In this document: one piece after another, positions 7,568 through 14,768 of the stretch
Layout: each line of letters begins with the position of its first letter
Numbering within the stretch: the first letter of the stretch is position 1
Source of the DNA: Gammaproteobacteria bacterium
Lineage (GTDB): Bacteria; Pseudomonadota; Gammaproteobacteria; Steroidobacterales; Steroidobacteraceae
Direction of reading: 5' to 3'
Length of the DNA: 20,274 nucleotides
Assembly (NCBI GenBank): GCA_005877965.1
Contig: VBNP01000015.1
Location: forward strand, 1 to 20,274
Notes under the pieces: model-generated
The model's database searches: none
What the model was told of the DNA's origin: nothing
What the model saw: the letters and a program-made list of their open reading frames with translations, nothing else
Position numbers and translations under genes: made by a program

Positions 7568-7573
7568 GGCGCT

Positions 7574-7741
7574 TTAGCTCATGCCCGGCGTGCTCGCCGC
7601 GGGCGCCGGCGGCGCCACCGCAGGAGCTCTCGGCCGCTGGTGCACCCTGAAGAGAGCGTAAAACACCAGCAGCACGATCGCCGGCATCAGCAGCCACGGC
7701 CATATCGCCGGCCGCCGTTCGCGCGGGCCGCTAGCGGCCAT
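7574..7741 (-). CDS. Small single-pass membrane protein (55 aa)
   Basis: A predicted 55-aa protein of unknown function. It has a short basic head (ASGPRERRPAI), one strong transmembrane helix at about 13-31 (IWPWLLMPAIVLLVFYALF), and a Pro/Ala-rich tail (APAVAPPAPAASTPGMS). The ATG at 7741 lies inside the last codons of the PEBP gene (11-nt overlap) behind a GGGTG, and the stop is 6 nt before the rimO start, which points to translational coupling in a PEBP - small protein - rimO operon. A longer upstream extension in this frame is possible but would lie wholly within the PEBP gene and looks non-coding. The gene is supported by its hydrophobic profile and tight spacing, not by a recognised family. 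Confidence 0.6.
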   Translation of the reverse strand: MAASGPRERRPAIWPWLLMPAIVLLVFYALFRVHQRPRAPAVAPPAPAASTPGMS

Positions 7742-8327
7742 ACACACCCATGAGCTCGGCCTTCGCCAGCGACTGGCTGCGCACCGTGAACCCGATATAG
7801 GCGGCGGTCGCATCGGCGGGCACGTCGAGCCTGGCCACCTTCAGCGCGTACAGGCGCAGGTAATAGTGGTGCGGCTTGCCGGGCGGTGGACACGGCCCGC
7901 CGTATCCGGAAGTGCCAAAGTCGGTGCGCCCCTGCACGGCGCCTGCGGGCAGCAGGTTTTTCTGCGGGTCGCCGGCGCCGGCCGGGAGTGACTTCAGGCC
8001 GGCGGGAATGTTGTAAACGACCCAGTGCCACCAACCGCTGCCGGTTGGCGCGTCCGGATCGTGCATCAGGAGTGCGAAGCTCTTGGCACCGGCGGGGGGG
8101 TTGCTCCAGGACAGCGCCGGCGAGACGTTGCCCCCCTTGCAGCCGAAGCCGTTGAACACCTGCTGCTCGGCAATCTGCCCGCCGGCGGAGATATCCGTGC
8201 TGGTGAGCGTGAAGCCCGCCGCGGCGTCAGTCGGGGCCGGCGCGGCGGGCGATTGCCCCGCCAGCACGGCGGCCGCGGCCACAACCGCCGCGGCGAGCCC
8301 GGCGCCCGCCATCCCTGTCCGTTTCAT
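7731..8327 (-). CDS. Secreted PEBP/YbhB-YbcL family protein
   Basis: A 198-aa member of the phosphatidylethanolamine-binding-protein (Raf kinase inhibitor-like) superfamily, bacterial YbhB/YbcL branch. Residues 1 to about 32 form a signal peptide (MKRTGMAGAGLAAAVVAAAA, then VLAGQSPAAP), so the protein should be periplasmic or exported. Family landmarks are NGFGCKGGNVSPALSWSNPP, FALLMHDPDAPTGSGWWHW, VVYNIPAGL, and the ligand-pocket segment GTSGYGGPCPPPGKPHHYYL followed by RLYAL. The in-frame open region continues 100 codons upstream, but that part is low-complexity and antisense to the neighbouring lipoprotein gene; ATG 8327 begins a proper signal peptide. Biochemical function is unknown for most bacterial members. 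First gene of the probable operon leading into rimO. Confidence 0.9.
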   Translation of the reverse strand: MKRTGMAGAGLAAAVVAAAAVLAGQSPAAPAPTDAAAGFTLTSTDISAGGQIAEQQVFNGFGCKGGNVSPALSWSNPPAGAKSFALLMHDPDAPTGSGWWHWVVYNIPAGLKSLPAGAGDPQKNLLPAGAVQGRTDFGTSGYGGPCPPPGKPHHYYLRLYALKVARLDVPADATAAYIGFTVRSQSLAKAELMGVYGR

Positions 8328-8418
8328 CGGCGAAGTGTGCAGCGCCGGAGAGGTGGAGCGCAAATTCGAGCCGAGCGCTGCAGATGGCGCCCAAGCCGGC
8401 CCCTGGCGGCAGACGATA

Positions 8419-8781
8419 CTAGCGGCGCCCCCGTTCCTCGCGCCCCTCGCGCCGCCCGCGCTCCCAGCGGCCGCCCTGCATGTGCCAGCGGTTGCCCTCA
8501 CGACGCCAGGTGTGAGGCACCCAGCGGTAGCCCGGTCGCGGGGCTTCCCAGCGGCCGGGACGCCAGCCGTAGCGCCCGCTTTCCCAGAACCAGGCGCCGC
8601 CGATCCAGATGTAGCCGGCGGCGGGCGCGACACCGACCACCTCGTACTGCGGCGCGGGTGGGGCCACCTCGGTCACGGCAACATCGGCGTAGTAGCCCGG
8701 CGCGGGCGCCACGATGCATCCGGACAGCGCGGCGCTCAACAGCGCGCCTGCGAGTGCGACTCTGACGGAACTGAGTTTCAT
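8419..8781 (-). CDS. YXWGXW-repeat lipoprotein
   Basis: A 120-aa predicted lipoprotein. Residues 1-22 (MKLSSVRVALAGALLSAALS then GC) form a lipoprotein signal with the lipidated C22. The mature part has tandem Trp/Gly/Tyr motifs of the YXWGXW type: YIWIGGAWFW, YGWRPGRWEAPRPGYRWVPH, and NRWHMQGGRWERGRREG. The C-terminus is strongly basic (Arg-rich). Such small envelope proteins are common in beta- and gammaproteobacteria and have no established function. The start is set by AGGAGG 6 nt before ATG 8781. A 91-bp gap separates it from the PEBP gene, so it may or may not be in the same transcript. Confidence 0.87.
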   Translation of the reverse strand: MKLSSVRVALAGALLSAALSGCIVAPAPGYYADVAVTEVAPPAPQYEVVGVAPAAGYIWIGGAWFWESGRYGWRPGRWEAPRPGYRWVPHTWRREGNRWHMQGGRWERGRREGREERGRR

Positions 8782-8870
8782 CCGAGCCTCCTTGTTCACG
8801 CGCGGGTGCGGGAACATATTACCGAGCAACGCGCGTGATGCGACTGAAGCATACATACCCGGAATGACAC

Positions 8871-9503
8871 ATGAACGGTGCGTTCAGCAGCCATTCAGCC
8901 CTCATCGAGGCACGCGCGCGCCGCGAGCACTTCGGCCGCGAGTACTACCGGCGCTACTACCTCGACCCGCGCACCGCGGTCGCCACGCGCCGCGAGATGC
9001 ACGCGCGGGCGCGCCTCATCGCGGCGCTCACCGGGCACGTCGGGCTCCCGGTGCGGCGCATCCTCGAAGCGGGCTGCGGCACGGGCACGCTGCGCACGCC
9101 GCTGCGGCGGCTGCTGCCGCGGGCGCACTACCTGGCACTCGAGAGCAGCGAGTACCTGTGCCGGCGCTACGGTTGGCAGCGCGGTCGCATCGAGGCGTAC
9201 CGCGCAGCAGCGCCCTTTGACCTGGTGATCTGCTACGACGTGCTGCAGTACCTGGACGCGGCGGCGGCGCGGCGCGCGCTCGCGAATTTCGGCCGGCTGT
9301 GCCGCGGGGTGCTGTACTTCAGCGCCCTCACGCGCCTCGACCTGGAGCACAACTGCGATCCGCGCCGCACCGATTCCGACGTCTACCTGCGCAGCGCGCA
9401 CTGGTACCGCTCGCGGCTGCGGCGCCAGTTTCGCGAGGCGGGCCTGGGTTTCTGGCTGCGGCGCGGCGCGCCGCTCACGCTCTGGGAGCTGGAGTCGGAG
9501 TGA
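8871..9503 (+). CDS. Class I SAM-dependent methyltransferase
   Basis: A 210-aa soluble methyltransferase-fold protein. The SAM-binding motif I is ILEAGCGTGTLRTPL (about 64-78), with LALESSEYLCRRYG as the acidic motif II region and FDLVICYDVLQYLD as motif IV, in Rossmann order. The N-terminus is Arg/Tyr-rich (EHFGREYYRRYYLDPRTAVA). The acceptor cannot be deduced. Start ATG 8871 has only a weak GGA upstream; a TTGTTC / CATATT pair with 17-bp spacing (8792-8820) is a weak promoter candidate. The last 29 nt overlap the 3' end of the APC permease gene on the other strand. Confidence 0.85.
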   Translation: MNGAFSSHSALIEARARREHFGREYYRRYYLDPRTAVATRREMHARARLIAALTGHVGLPVRRILEAGCGTGTLRTPLRRLLPRAHYLALESSEYLCRRYGWQRGRIEAYRAAAPFDLVICYDVLQYLDAAAARRALANFGRLCRGVLYFSALTRLDLEHNCDPRRTDSDVYLRSAHWYRSRLRRQFREAGLGFWLRRGAPLTLWELESE

Positions 9504-10911
9504 GGACAGCGCTCGCCTGCAAGCGGCGCCTGCGGAACAGCGGGTACAGCGGCAGTCCGAGCAGGATCAGCACCAGCGTCGCGATGCATTCCTTCGGAGT
9601 CGTGAGCAGCGCGCTGATCACGATCCACACCATGACCAGCATGAACGCCAGCGGCACCCACGGATAGCCCGGCAGGCGATAGGGGCGCGCGGCGTGCGGC
9701 AGCCGGCGGCGCAGCACCAGCACCGCGAGCATCACTGGAATCCAGAACAGCGCGTATGACATCACCGCCATGTTGGTGAGCTGATCGAAGGTGCCCGAGA
9801 CCGCCAGCAGCGCGGCCCAGATGCACAGCAGCACCAGCGAGGTGAGCGGCACGCGCGTGCGTACACTCAGGCGCCCGAAGCCGGCGAAGAACAGCCCGTC
9901 GCGCGCCGCGGCGTAGGAGACGCGTGCGCGCGCGAGGATGGTGCCATTGAGGGAGCCGACGGTGGAGATCAGGAAGATCAGCGCCGCGACCGCCACGGCG
10001 CGGGTGCCGAGGAAGGTCTGCACCGCGCGGGCGGCGACCGAGGGCGCTTCCGGATAGGCGGTGGAGTTGGCGCTCGTGACCTGCCAGAACGGCAACGCGT
10101 ACAGGTACGCGGTGTTGACAGCCAAGTAGATCGCGAGCACCAGCAGCGATCCGCCGATGATGGCGCGTGGCAGGTTGCGTTGCGGATCCTGGACCTCGCC
10201 CGCCGCCATCGGCAGGTACTGCCAGCCGCTGTACGCCCACAGGGCCGCGAACATCGCAGCCCCGAAGCCGGCGAGGCCGCCGCTCGCGCTGCCCGTGGGC
10301 GCCGCCAGGTTCGACCAGTCGTGCACGTCAGAGAACGCGAACGCCCCGCCGGCGACTGCGATGATCGCCGCCACCTTGGCGACCGCCAGCAGCGTCTGCA
10401 CGCGCCCACCCAACATGACGCCGGCGCAGTTGATGGCAGCGAACACGCCGATCACGCCGATCGCGATCAGCTGGCGCGTCCCGAACTGCCAGGCGTAATC
10501 GGCGCCGAACAGGTGCACGCTGTACGCGAACCACTGCTTATCGAAGGTATGGATGTCGGCGACGAAGATTGCGACCGCGGCGCCGTACGCGGCGATGCTC
10601 GCCCCGCCGAGCACGAAGCTGTTGCAGGCGTACAGGAAGCCGGGGACCTCGCCGAAGGCGGCGCGCAGATACACGTACTCGCCGCCGGCATCCGGGAGCA
10701 GCGCGCCGAGCTCCGCGAAGCACAGGGCGCCGAGCATGGCCACGACGCCGGCCGCTACCCACCCCGCCAGCACCAGCACCGGCGTGCCCACCGCCTGGGC
10801 CATGGCGGCGGACTTGAGGAAAATGCCGGTGCCGATGGTGATACCGACCACGAGCGAGGTGGCGTGCGTCAGCGTCAGGTCGCGGCGCGGCTGCAGGTCG
10901 GAGGAACTCAC
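9475..10911 (-). CDS. APC-superfamily amino acid permease
   Basis: A 478-aa inner-membrane transporter with about 12 hydrophobic helices. The unwound TM1 substrate-binding motif is visible as TSLVVGITIGTGIF (GTGIF at 27-31), and other family landmarks follow: CFAELGALLPDAGGEYVYLR (TM2-TM3), AALWAYSGWQYLPMAAGEVQ with DPQRNLPRAI (TM6 and loop), and RPYRLPGYPWVPL near the C-terminus. It most resembles the LAT/CAT-type branch, exchangers or importers of neutral or cationic amino acids; the substrate is not determined. GTG 10911 is chosen because it precedes the conserved N-terminus closely; GTG 10932 and 10944 are in frame too. The OsmC-like gene diverges from it with 45 bp between starts. Its 3' end overlaps the methyltransferase gene by 29 nt. 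Confidence 0.93.
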   Translation of the reverse strand: MSSSDLQPRRDLTLTHATSLVVGITIGTGIFLKSAAMAQAVGTPVLVLAGWVAAGVVAMLGALCFAELGALLPDAGGEYVYLRAAFGEVPGFLYACNSFVLGGASIAAYGAAVAIFVADIHTFDKQWFAYSVHLFGADYAWQFGTRQLIAIGVIGVFAAINCAGVMLGGRVQTLLAVAKVAAIIAVAGGAFAFSDVHDWSNLAAPTGSASGGLAGFGAAMFAALWAYSGWQYLPMAAGEVQDPQRNLPRAIIGGSLLVLAIYLAVNTAYLYALPFWQVTSANSTAYPEAPSVAARAVQTFLGTRAVAVAALIFLISTVGSLNGTILARARVSYAAARDGLFFAGFGRLSVRTRVPLTSLVLLCIWAALLAVSGTFDQLTNMAVMSYALFWIPVMLAVLVLRRRLPHAARPYRLPGYPWVPLAFMLVMVWIVISALLTTPKECIATLVLILLGLPLYPLFRRRRLQASAVLTPTPAPRA

Positions 10912-10921
10912 CTCGCTATCG

Positions 10922-10927
10922 TACAAT
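10922..10927 (+). promoter_or_regulatory. Candidate -10 box for the OsmC-like gene
   Basis: TACAAT (5 of 6 to consensus) in the 45-bp gap between the divergent permease and OsmC genes. It predicts a start near 10934 and a ~23-nt leader that includes GGAGGT. No good -35 is seen at 15-18 bp. Confidence 0.35.
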
Positions 10928-10956
10928 CCCACGCACCAGCGCACGGAGGTAAAGCG

Positions 10957-11433
10957 ATGGCAGGGCACGAATACCGGGCCGGTATCCACTGGGCGCGCGG
11001 CGCCGCCGCGTTCAGCGACAATCGCTACAGCCGCGCGCACACCTGGCGCTTCGACGGCGGCGTCGAGGTGCCGGCGTCTTCCTCGCCGCAGGTGGTGCGG
11101 GTGCCGTTGTCGGTCGAGGCGGCGGTCGACCCCGAAGAGGCGCTGGTGGCGGCGCTGTCGAGCTGCCACATGCTGTGGTTCCTGTCGCTGGCCGCCGGCG
11201 GCGGCTGGCGGGTCGATGACTACAGCGACGATGCCCTTGGGGTGCTGGGCAGGAACGCCGCCGGCAGGACCGCCATGGTGCGCGTCACGCTGCGCCCGCG
11301 CGTCGCGTTCTCGGGCGAGCGGCTGCCCGCGCGCGCGGACATCCTGCAGCTGCACCACCGCGCGCACGATGAGTGTTTCATCGCGAACTCGGTCACCACC
11401 GAGGTTCGCTGCGAGCCGCTGTTCGATGCCTGA
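10957..11433 (+). CDS. OsmC/Ohr-family protein
   Basis: A 158-aa OsmC-superfamily protein; characterised members are thiol peroxidases that reduce organic hydroperoxides. The two redox cysteines are present: C70 in EEALVAALSSCHMLWFLSLA, and C140 in AHDECFIANSV. The spacing of about 70 residues fits OsmC (E. coli C59 and C125). The N-terminus HEYRAGIHWARG and RAHTWRFDGG also fit the OsmC branch. The start ATG 10957 is set by GGAGGT 6 nt upstream. The next gene starts before this one ends (8-nt overlap), so both are co-translated. Peroxidase activity is inferred from the family. Confidence 0.9.
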   Translation: MAGHEYRAGIHWARGAAAFSDNRYSRAHTWRFDGGVEVPASSSPQVVRVPLSVEAAVDPEEALVAALSSCHMLWFLSLAAGGGWRVDDYSDDALGVLGRNAAGRTAMVRVTLRPRVAFSGERLPARADILQLHHRAHDECFIANSVTTEVRCEPLFDA

Positions 11434-11818
11434 ACCGGTGGTCAGCTTCCGCGGCGCGGTGCGCTGCCGGCGCGCCCCCGGACCGCTCGGTCTCACGCTG
11501 ATCGGCGGCACGCCCGAGCGCCCCGGCGAGGCGACTGCGCTCGCCTTCAGTGCCGCGGCGCCGGCCGGATTTCCCGACGCGCTGGACGATGCCGTGGTCG
11601 AGCACCTGGGCGCGAATCAGTACCGCATCGCCAGTCCGCCGCGCGAATGGGTGATCGCCGCCGCCGCCGTGCACCTGCACCGCGAGATCGCCGCGCAGTT
11701 CTACCGCGCGATCCCGCCGCGAGCGGTGCCGGCACCAAAGCGCTGGTTGTGGAGAGTCGTGCTCGCGCTCGCCGCGACCCGCGCGGGCCTGGCGGCGCTG
11801 CGCGCGCTGCGGCGCTGA
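11426..11818 (+). CDS. Unknown protein coupled to the OsmC-like gene
   Basis: A 130-aa protein I do not recognise. It starts with MPEPVVSFRGAVRCRRAPGP, has a middle with ANQYRIASPPREWVIAAAAV and LHREIAAQFYRAIPPRAVPA, and ends in an Arg/Ala/Leu-rich helix (WRVVLALAATRAGLAALRAL) that could be amphipathic or a membrane anchor. Codon usage is the same GC-rich pattern as neighbours. ATG 11426 lies 8 nt inside the OsmC-like gene, a typical coupling arrangement, so the product may act with that peroxidase. Its stop is 19 bp from the stop of the convergent glycosyltransferase. Confidence 0.7.
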   Translation: MPEPVVSFRGAVRCRRAPGPLGLTLIGGTPERPGEATALAFSAAAPAGFPDALDDAVVEHLGANQYRIASPPREWVIAAAAVHLHREIAAQFYRAIPPRAVPAPKRWLWRVVLALAATRAGLAALRALRR

Positions 11819-11837
11819 ACACTCCAGACCTCGAGAG

Positions 11838-12986
11838 TCACGACCCCGGTGCGCTCAGCCCGATGATCTGCGCCTGCGCGACCGGCAGCCGGCGGGCGCC
11901 GACCAGGGAAGCGTACGCGGCGAACTGCCCGTGGAGCGCGCGCTGCCAGGTGAACTGTCGGAGCACGCGGGCGCGGGCGGCGGCGCCGACGGCGGCGAGG
12001 TCGCGCTCGTAGAGAGCCGCGATCGCTTCCGCCATGCCCGCAGCGCTGTCGGGCACGGCGAGCACCCCGACGCTCTCGTCGATGAGCTCCGGAAAGGCGC
12101 CGGCGCGCGCCGCCACCACCGGGCGCGCGCACGCCATCGCCTCCAGGATCACCAGCCCGAACGTCTCCTTGGTGCCGGCGTGGACCAGCGCATCCGCGGA
12201 GGCGATCCATTGCGCGAGCTCGAGGCTGTCGCGCCGGTAGGGGAGCACCGTGACGTTGGCGGCGGGGCGCGCTGCGCGCTCACCGCCGATCAGCAGCAGG
12301 TGGTACGGAGCTCCGAGGCGCGCGAACGCCTGCAGCAGCACCGGCAGGTTCTTTTCGCCGGCGAAGCGGCCGGCGAAGATCAGCACGCGCGCCTGCGCCG
12401 GCAGACCGAGCAGCGGTCGCAGCGCGAGCGTGCGCCGCCGCGGATGGAACACCTCGGCATCGACGCCGAGCGGCTGGTGTGAGACGCGCTGCACGCCGAG
12501 ATCCTCGAGGTACTCGCACATCACCCGGCTCGGAGCGAACACCAGATCGAAACGCTCGTACAGGCAGCGCAGGTAGCGGCCGATCAGCGGTTCGGCGAGC
12601 GCGCCGCCGACGCGGCGGCCGATGATCTGCGGCACATTCGAGTGATAGAAGCCGACCAGCGGAATTCCACGACGGCGTGCGACCCGCGAGGCGCACCAGG
12701 CGGGATGAAACGCGTCGCCCGCCTCGATGAGCGTCGGCTCGAGCCGGTCGAGCACGCGGGTCCAGCGGCGCGGATTGAGCGGCAGGCGGTAATTGAACGT
12801 GGCGGGCACCGGGTAACCCGACAGCGTGCACAGTCCGCCGCGCTGGAACTGGTCCTCGCGGCCGGGGACCACGATGGTGTGCTCCCACGAGCTGTGCGCG
12901 GCGAGCCAGGCGTGCTTGGCCGTCAGATAGCGTTTGACGCCGCCGCTGGTCGGCGAATAAAACAGCGTCGTGTCGACGAGATGCAT
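11838..12986 (-). CDS. GT4-type glycosyltransferase
   Basis: A 382-aa GT-B glycosyltransferase. The N-terminal acceptor domain starts HLVDTTLFYSPTSGGVKRYL, the glycine-rich loop typical of GT4 enzymes. The C-terminal nucleotide-sugar domain has LIFAGRFAGEKNLPVLLQAF and the EX7E motif in KETFGLVILEAMACARPVVA. Such enzymes often move mannose, glucose or GlcNAc to lipids or glycans; the substrate is unknown here. I prefer ATG 12986. A GTG at 13001 is in frame with a weak AAAGGTG before it, but the best promoter (TTGACA, 17 bp, TGCAAT) would start the RNA at about 12988, almost on ATG 12986. No linked polysaccharide genes are seen. Confidence 0.9.
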   Translation of the reverse strand: MHLVDTTLFYSPTSGGVKRYLTAKHAWLAAHSSWEHTIVVPGREDQFQRGGLCTLSGYPVPATFNYRLPLNPRRWTRVLDRLEPTLIEAGDAFHPAWCASRVARRRGIPLVGFYHSNVPQIIGRRVGGALAEPLIGRYLRCLYERFDLVFAPSRVMCEYLEDLGVQRVSHQPLGVDAEVFHPRRRTLALRPLLGLPAQARVLIFAGRFAGEKNLPVLLQAFARLGAPYHLLLIGGERAARPAANVTVLPYRRDSLELAQWIASADALVHAGTKETFGLVILEAMACARPVVAARAGAFPELIDESVGVLAVPDSAAGMAEAIAALYERDLAAVGAAARARVLRQFTWQRALHGQFAAYASLVGARRLPVAQAQIIGLSAPGS

Positions 12987-12994
12987 GGGTTCGC

Positions 12995-13023
12995 ATTGCA
13001 CCTTTATGAGGATTGAGTGTCAA
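12995..13023 (-). promoter_or_regulatory. Candidate promoter of the glycosyltransferase
   Basis: On the minus strand, a perfect -35 TTGACA (13018-13023) lies 17 bp before TGCAAT (12995-13000; 4 of 6). The predicted start is about 2 nt before ATG 12986, giving a leaderless or nearly leaderless message. Confidence 0.4.
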
Positions 13024-13040
13024 GCTGTGCAGCGCACGGC

Positions 13041-13055
13041 CAGCACGTAGTGCTG
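13041..13055. repeat. Short perfect inverted repeat upstream of the glycosyltransferase
   Basis: CAGCAC-GTA-GTGCTG in the 157-bp gap between the FAD oxidoreductase and glycosyltransferase genes, about 20 bp upstream of the candidate -35. It may be a regulator site or a stem-loop; nothing else in the sequence decides this. Confidence 0.3.
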
Positions 13056-13137
13056 CAGCGCGACGGTCGGCAGCGGCGCGCGTCACAGTTGGTTCGCACC
13101 GCGAGCATGCCGGTTCGATGTTGAATTCAGGCGGGCG

Positions 13138-13153
13138 CGCGCCAGTGGGCGCG
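13138..13153 (-). terminator. Possible stem-loop behind the FAD oxidoreductase
   Basis: CGCGCC pairs with GGCGCG around a 4-nt loop, 5 bp past the TAG stop (13159). No T-run follows in the direction of transcription, so it would be a weak or non-canonical terminator at best. Confidence 0.3.
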
Positions 13154-13158
13154 TCGGT

Positions 13159-14643
13159 CTATGCGGGCTTGATGTTGGCGTTCAAGCGGAACAGGTTGGC
13201 GGGATCGTAGCGCTTCTTGAGCGCGGCAAGCCGCGGGTAGTTGGCGCCGTACGCGGCATGCACGCGCGCCTCGCGATCGTCGCTCGCGGCGAGATTCACG
13301 TACTGCCCGCGCGTCTGCGGCTCGATCTTCGCCCACGCGCGCCGCACCCAGTCGATCTCGCGCGCGGTGTCCCCGGCCGGCATCTTCCAGGACGTGAATA
13401 CCCCGACGTTGTGACTCGCCCCGCGATTGAAGTAGGCGGTGTCCGCAGGCGCCACGCGGCCGATCGCGCCGCCCTGGTGCTGCAGCCACATCTCTGCGTC
13501 GTCCGACGGCGCGCTCTCGGTGAACTCGACCATGGTATCGATGAGGGCGGGCGTAATGCCGTAGATCAGCCCGCCCTTGCCGTAGGCGCCCAGCGGGCTG
13601 ACGCCGCGCAGGTCGGCGCTTCCCTGCAGCGTGGAGTACGGCACCGCGGCCAGCTCGTCCTTCAGCGGCTTGCCGAGCTTGCGCAGTGGGGCGACCACTC
13701 GCTCCGCATCGGCGGGCGGACCGCAGTAGCAGACGCTCAATCCCAGCCAGCGGACGCCTTGCGCGGCCGTACCCATGACCACGTCCACATACAGCTCATC
13801 GGGCGCGGCGGCGATGAGGTCCGCGAAGCTGCGCAGCCGCTGACGCGCATCCGCGAGCGGGTAAGTGAGCAGCCCGCCGTACATCAGGGGCGAGACCTCG
13901 TGCAGACGGAACGTGAACGAGGTGACCACGCCGAAGTTGCCACCGCCGCCTCTCAGGGCCCACAACAGATCCGCGTTCTCGGTCGCGCTGACGCGCAGCC
14001 AATTGCCGTCGGCCGTAACCAGATCCGCACCCGTGAGGTTGTCGCACGTGAGCCCGAACCTGCGGCCGATGCGACCGACCCCGCCGCCCAACGTCAACCC
14101 CGCCACACCGGTGTCGGCGACGGTGCCGACGGGCGTGACGAGTCCGAAGGCGAGCGCTTCGCGGTCGAGTTGGCCGAGCAGCGCGCCCGCCTCCGCGCGC
14201 ACCACTCTGGCGATCGGATCGACCTGCACGGCACGCATCGGCGAGACATCGATGACCAGCCCGCCGTCGCACCCGGACTGGCCCGACACGCTGTGGCCCC
14301 CGCCGCGCACCGCAGTCAAAAGGCCGTGAGCGGCCGTGAAACTCACGGCGCGCCTGACGTCCGCGGCTCCCACGCAGCGCACGATGAGGGCCGGCTTGCG
14401 ATCGAATGCCGGGTTCCACAGCCGGCGTGCGGCGTCGTACCCGGGTTGGTCTGCGGTGAGGAGCTCACCGCGCAGCCCCGCGCGCAGGTCCTCGATGTCG
14501 GCGGATTCGAGAGTCAGCTGCCGCCCGTCGAGTCCCACGGCGCGAATCCCCGCGCCAGCGGTGCTCGCGGCTGCGCGAGGGTAAGGAATGGATGCCGCGG
14601 TCAGCGCGGCGAGCCCCGTCGCGCAGAAGTCTCTTCTTCGCAT
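13159..14643 (-). CDS. Tat-exported FAD-binding oxidoreductase (PCMH/BBE-like)
   Basis: A 494-aa flavoprotein of the VAO/PCMH family. The N-terminus MRRRDFCATGLAALTAAS is a twin-arginine signal, so the folded enzyme should be exported to the periplasm. The FAD domain has AVRGGGHSVSGQSGCDGG, with H117 as the likely covalent flavin histidine, and GTVADTGVAGLTLGGGVG followed by RRFGLTCDNL. The second (cysteinyl) link of plant berberine-bridge enzymes is absent at its usual place, so flavin attachment should be through histidine only, as in 6-hydroxy-D-nicotine oxidase. The C-terminal YDPANLFRLNANIKP is the usual BBE end motif. Substrate unknown. ATG 14643 is preceded by GGGGGGAAATAAC. It diverges from the MFS gene across 125 bp. 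Confidence 0.93.
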   Translation of the reverse strand: MRRRDFCATGLAALTAASIPYPRAAASTAGAGIRAVGLDGRQLTLESADIEDLRAGLRGELLTADQPGYDAARRLWNPAFDRKPALIVRCVGAADVRRAVSFTAAHGLLTAVRGGGHSVSGQSGCDGGLVIDVSPMRAVQVDPIARVVRAEAGALLGQLDREALAFGLVTPVGTVADTGVAGLTLGGGVGRIGRRFGLTCDNLTGADLVTADGNWLRVSATENADLLWALRGGGGNFGVVTSFTFRLHEVSPLMYGGLLTYPLADARQRLRSFADLIAAAPDELYVDVVMGTAAQGVRWLGLSVCYCGPPADAERVVAPLRKLGKPLKDELAAVPYSTLQGSADLRGVSPLGAYGKGGLIYGITPALIDTMVEFTESAPSDDAEMWLQHQGGAIGRVAPADTAYFNRGASHNVGVFTSWKMPAGDTAREIDWVRRAWAKIEPQTRGQYVNLAASDDREARVHAAYGANYPRLAALKKRYDPANLFRLNANIKPA

Positions 14644-14710
14644 GTTATTTCCCCCCAGGCGCTCGCCGAGATTGCTCCGGGCATGAGCGATCCGTCAAGC
14701 TTCGGCCTTG

Positions 14711-14730
14711 GGCACGCGTGCCTGTGGCAC
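14711..14730. promoter_or_regulatory. Interleaved GGCAC/GTGCC palindromes in a divergent promoter region
   Basis: GGCAC-GC-GTGCC (14711-14722, perfect 12-bp palindrome) overlaps GTGCC-TGT-GGCAC (14718-14730), so three half-sites run in alternating orientation. They lie between the divergent FAD oxidoreductase and MFS genes, about 40 bp before the MFS start. Suggests a regulator site; the protein is unknown. Confidence 0.35.
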
Positions 14731-14768
14731 ACTAACGCACCACGGGCGCGGTGCCGGGAGACTGACCG

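Noticed and set aside
13159..14643. Bicovalent (His plus Cys) flavin attachment as in plant berberine-bridge enzymes
   Set aside because: The histidine is present, but the cysteine of the plant-type GxC motif is missing; the cysteine in GLTCDNL is at a different position.
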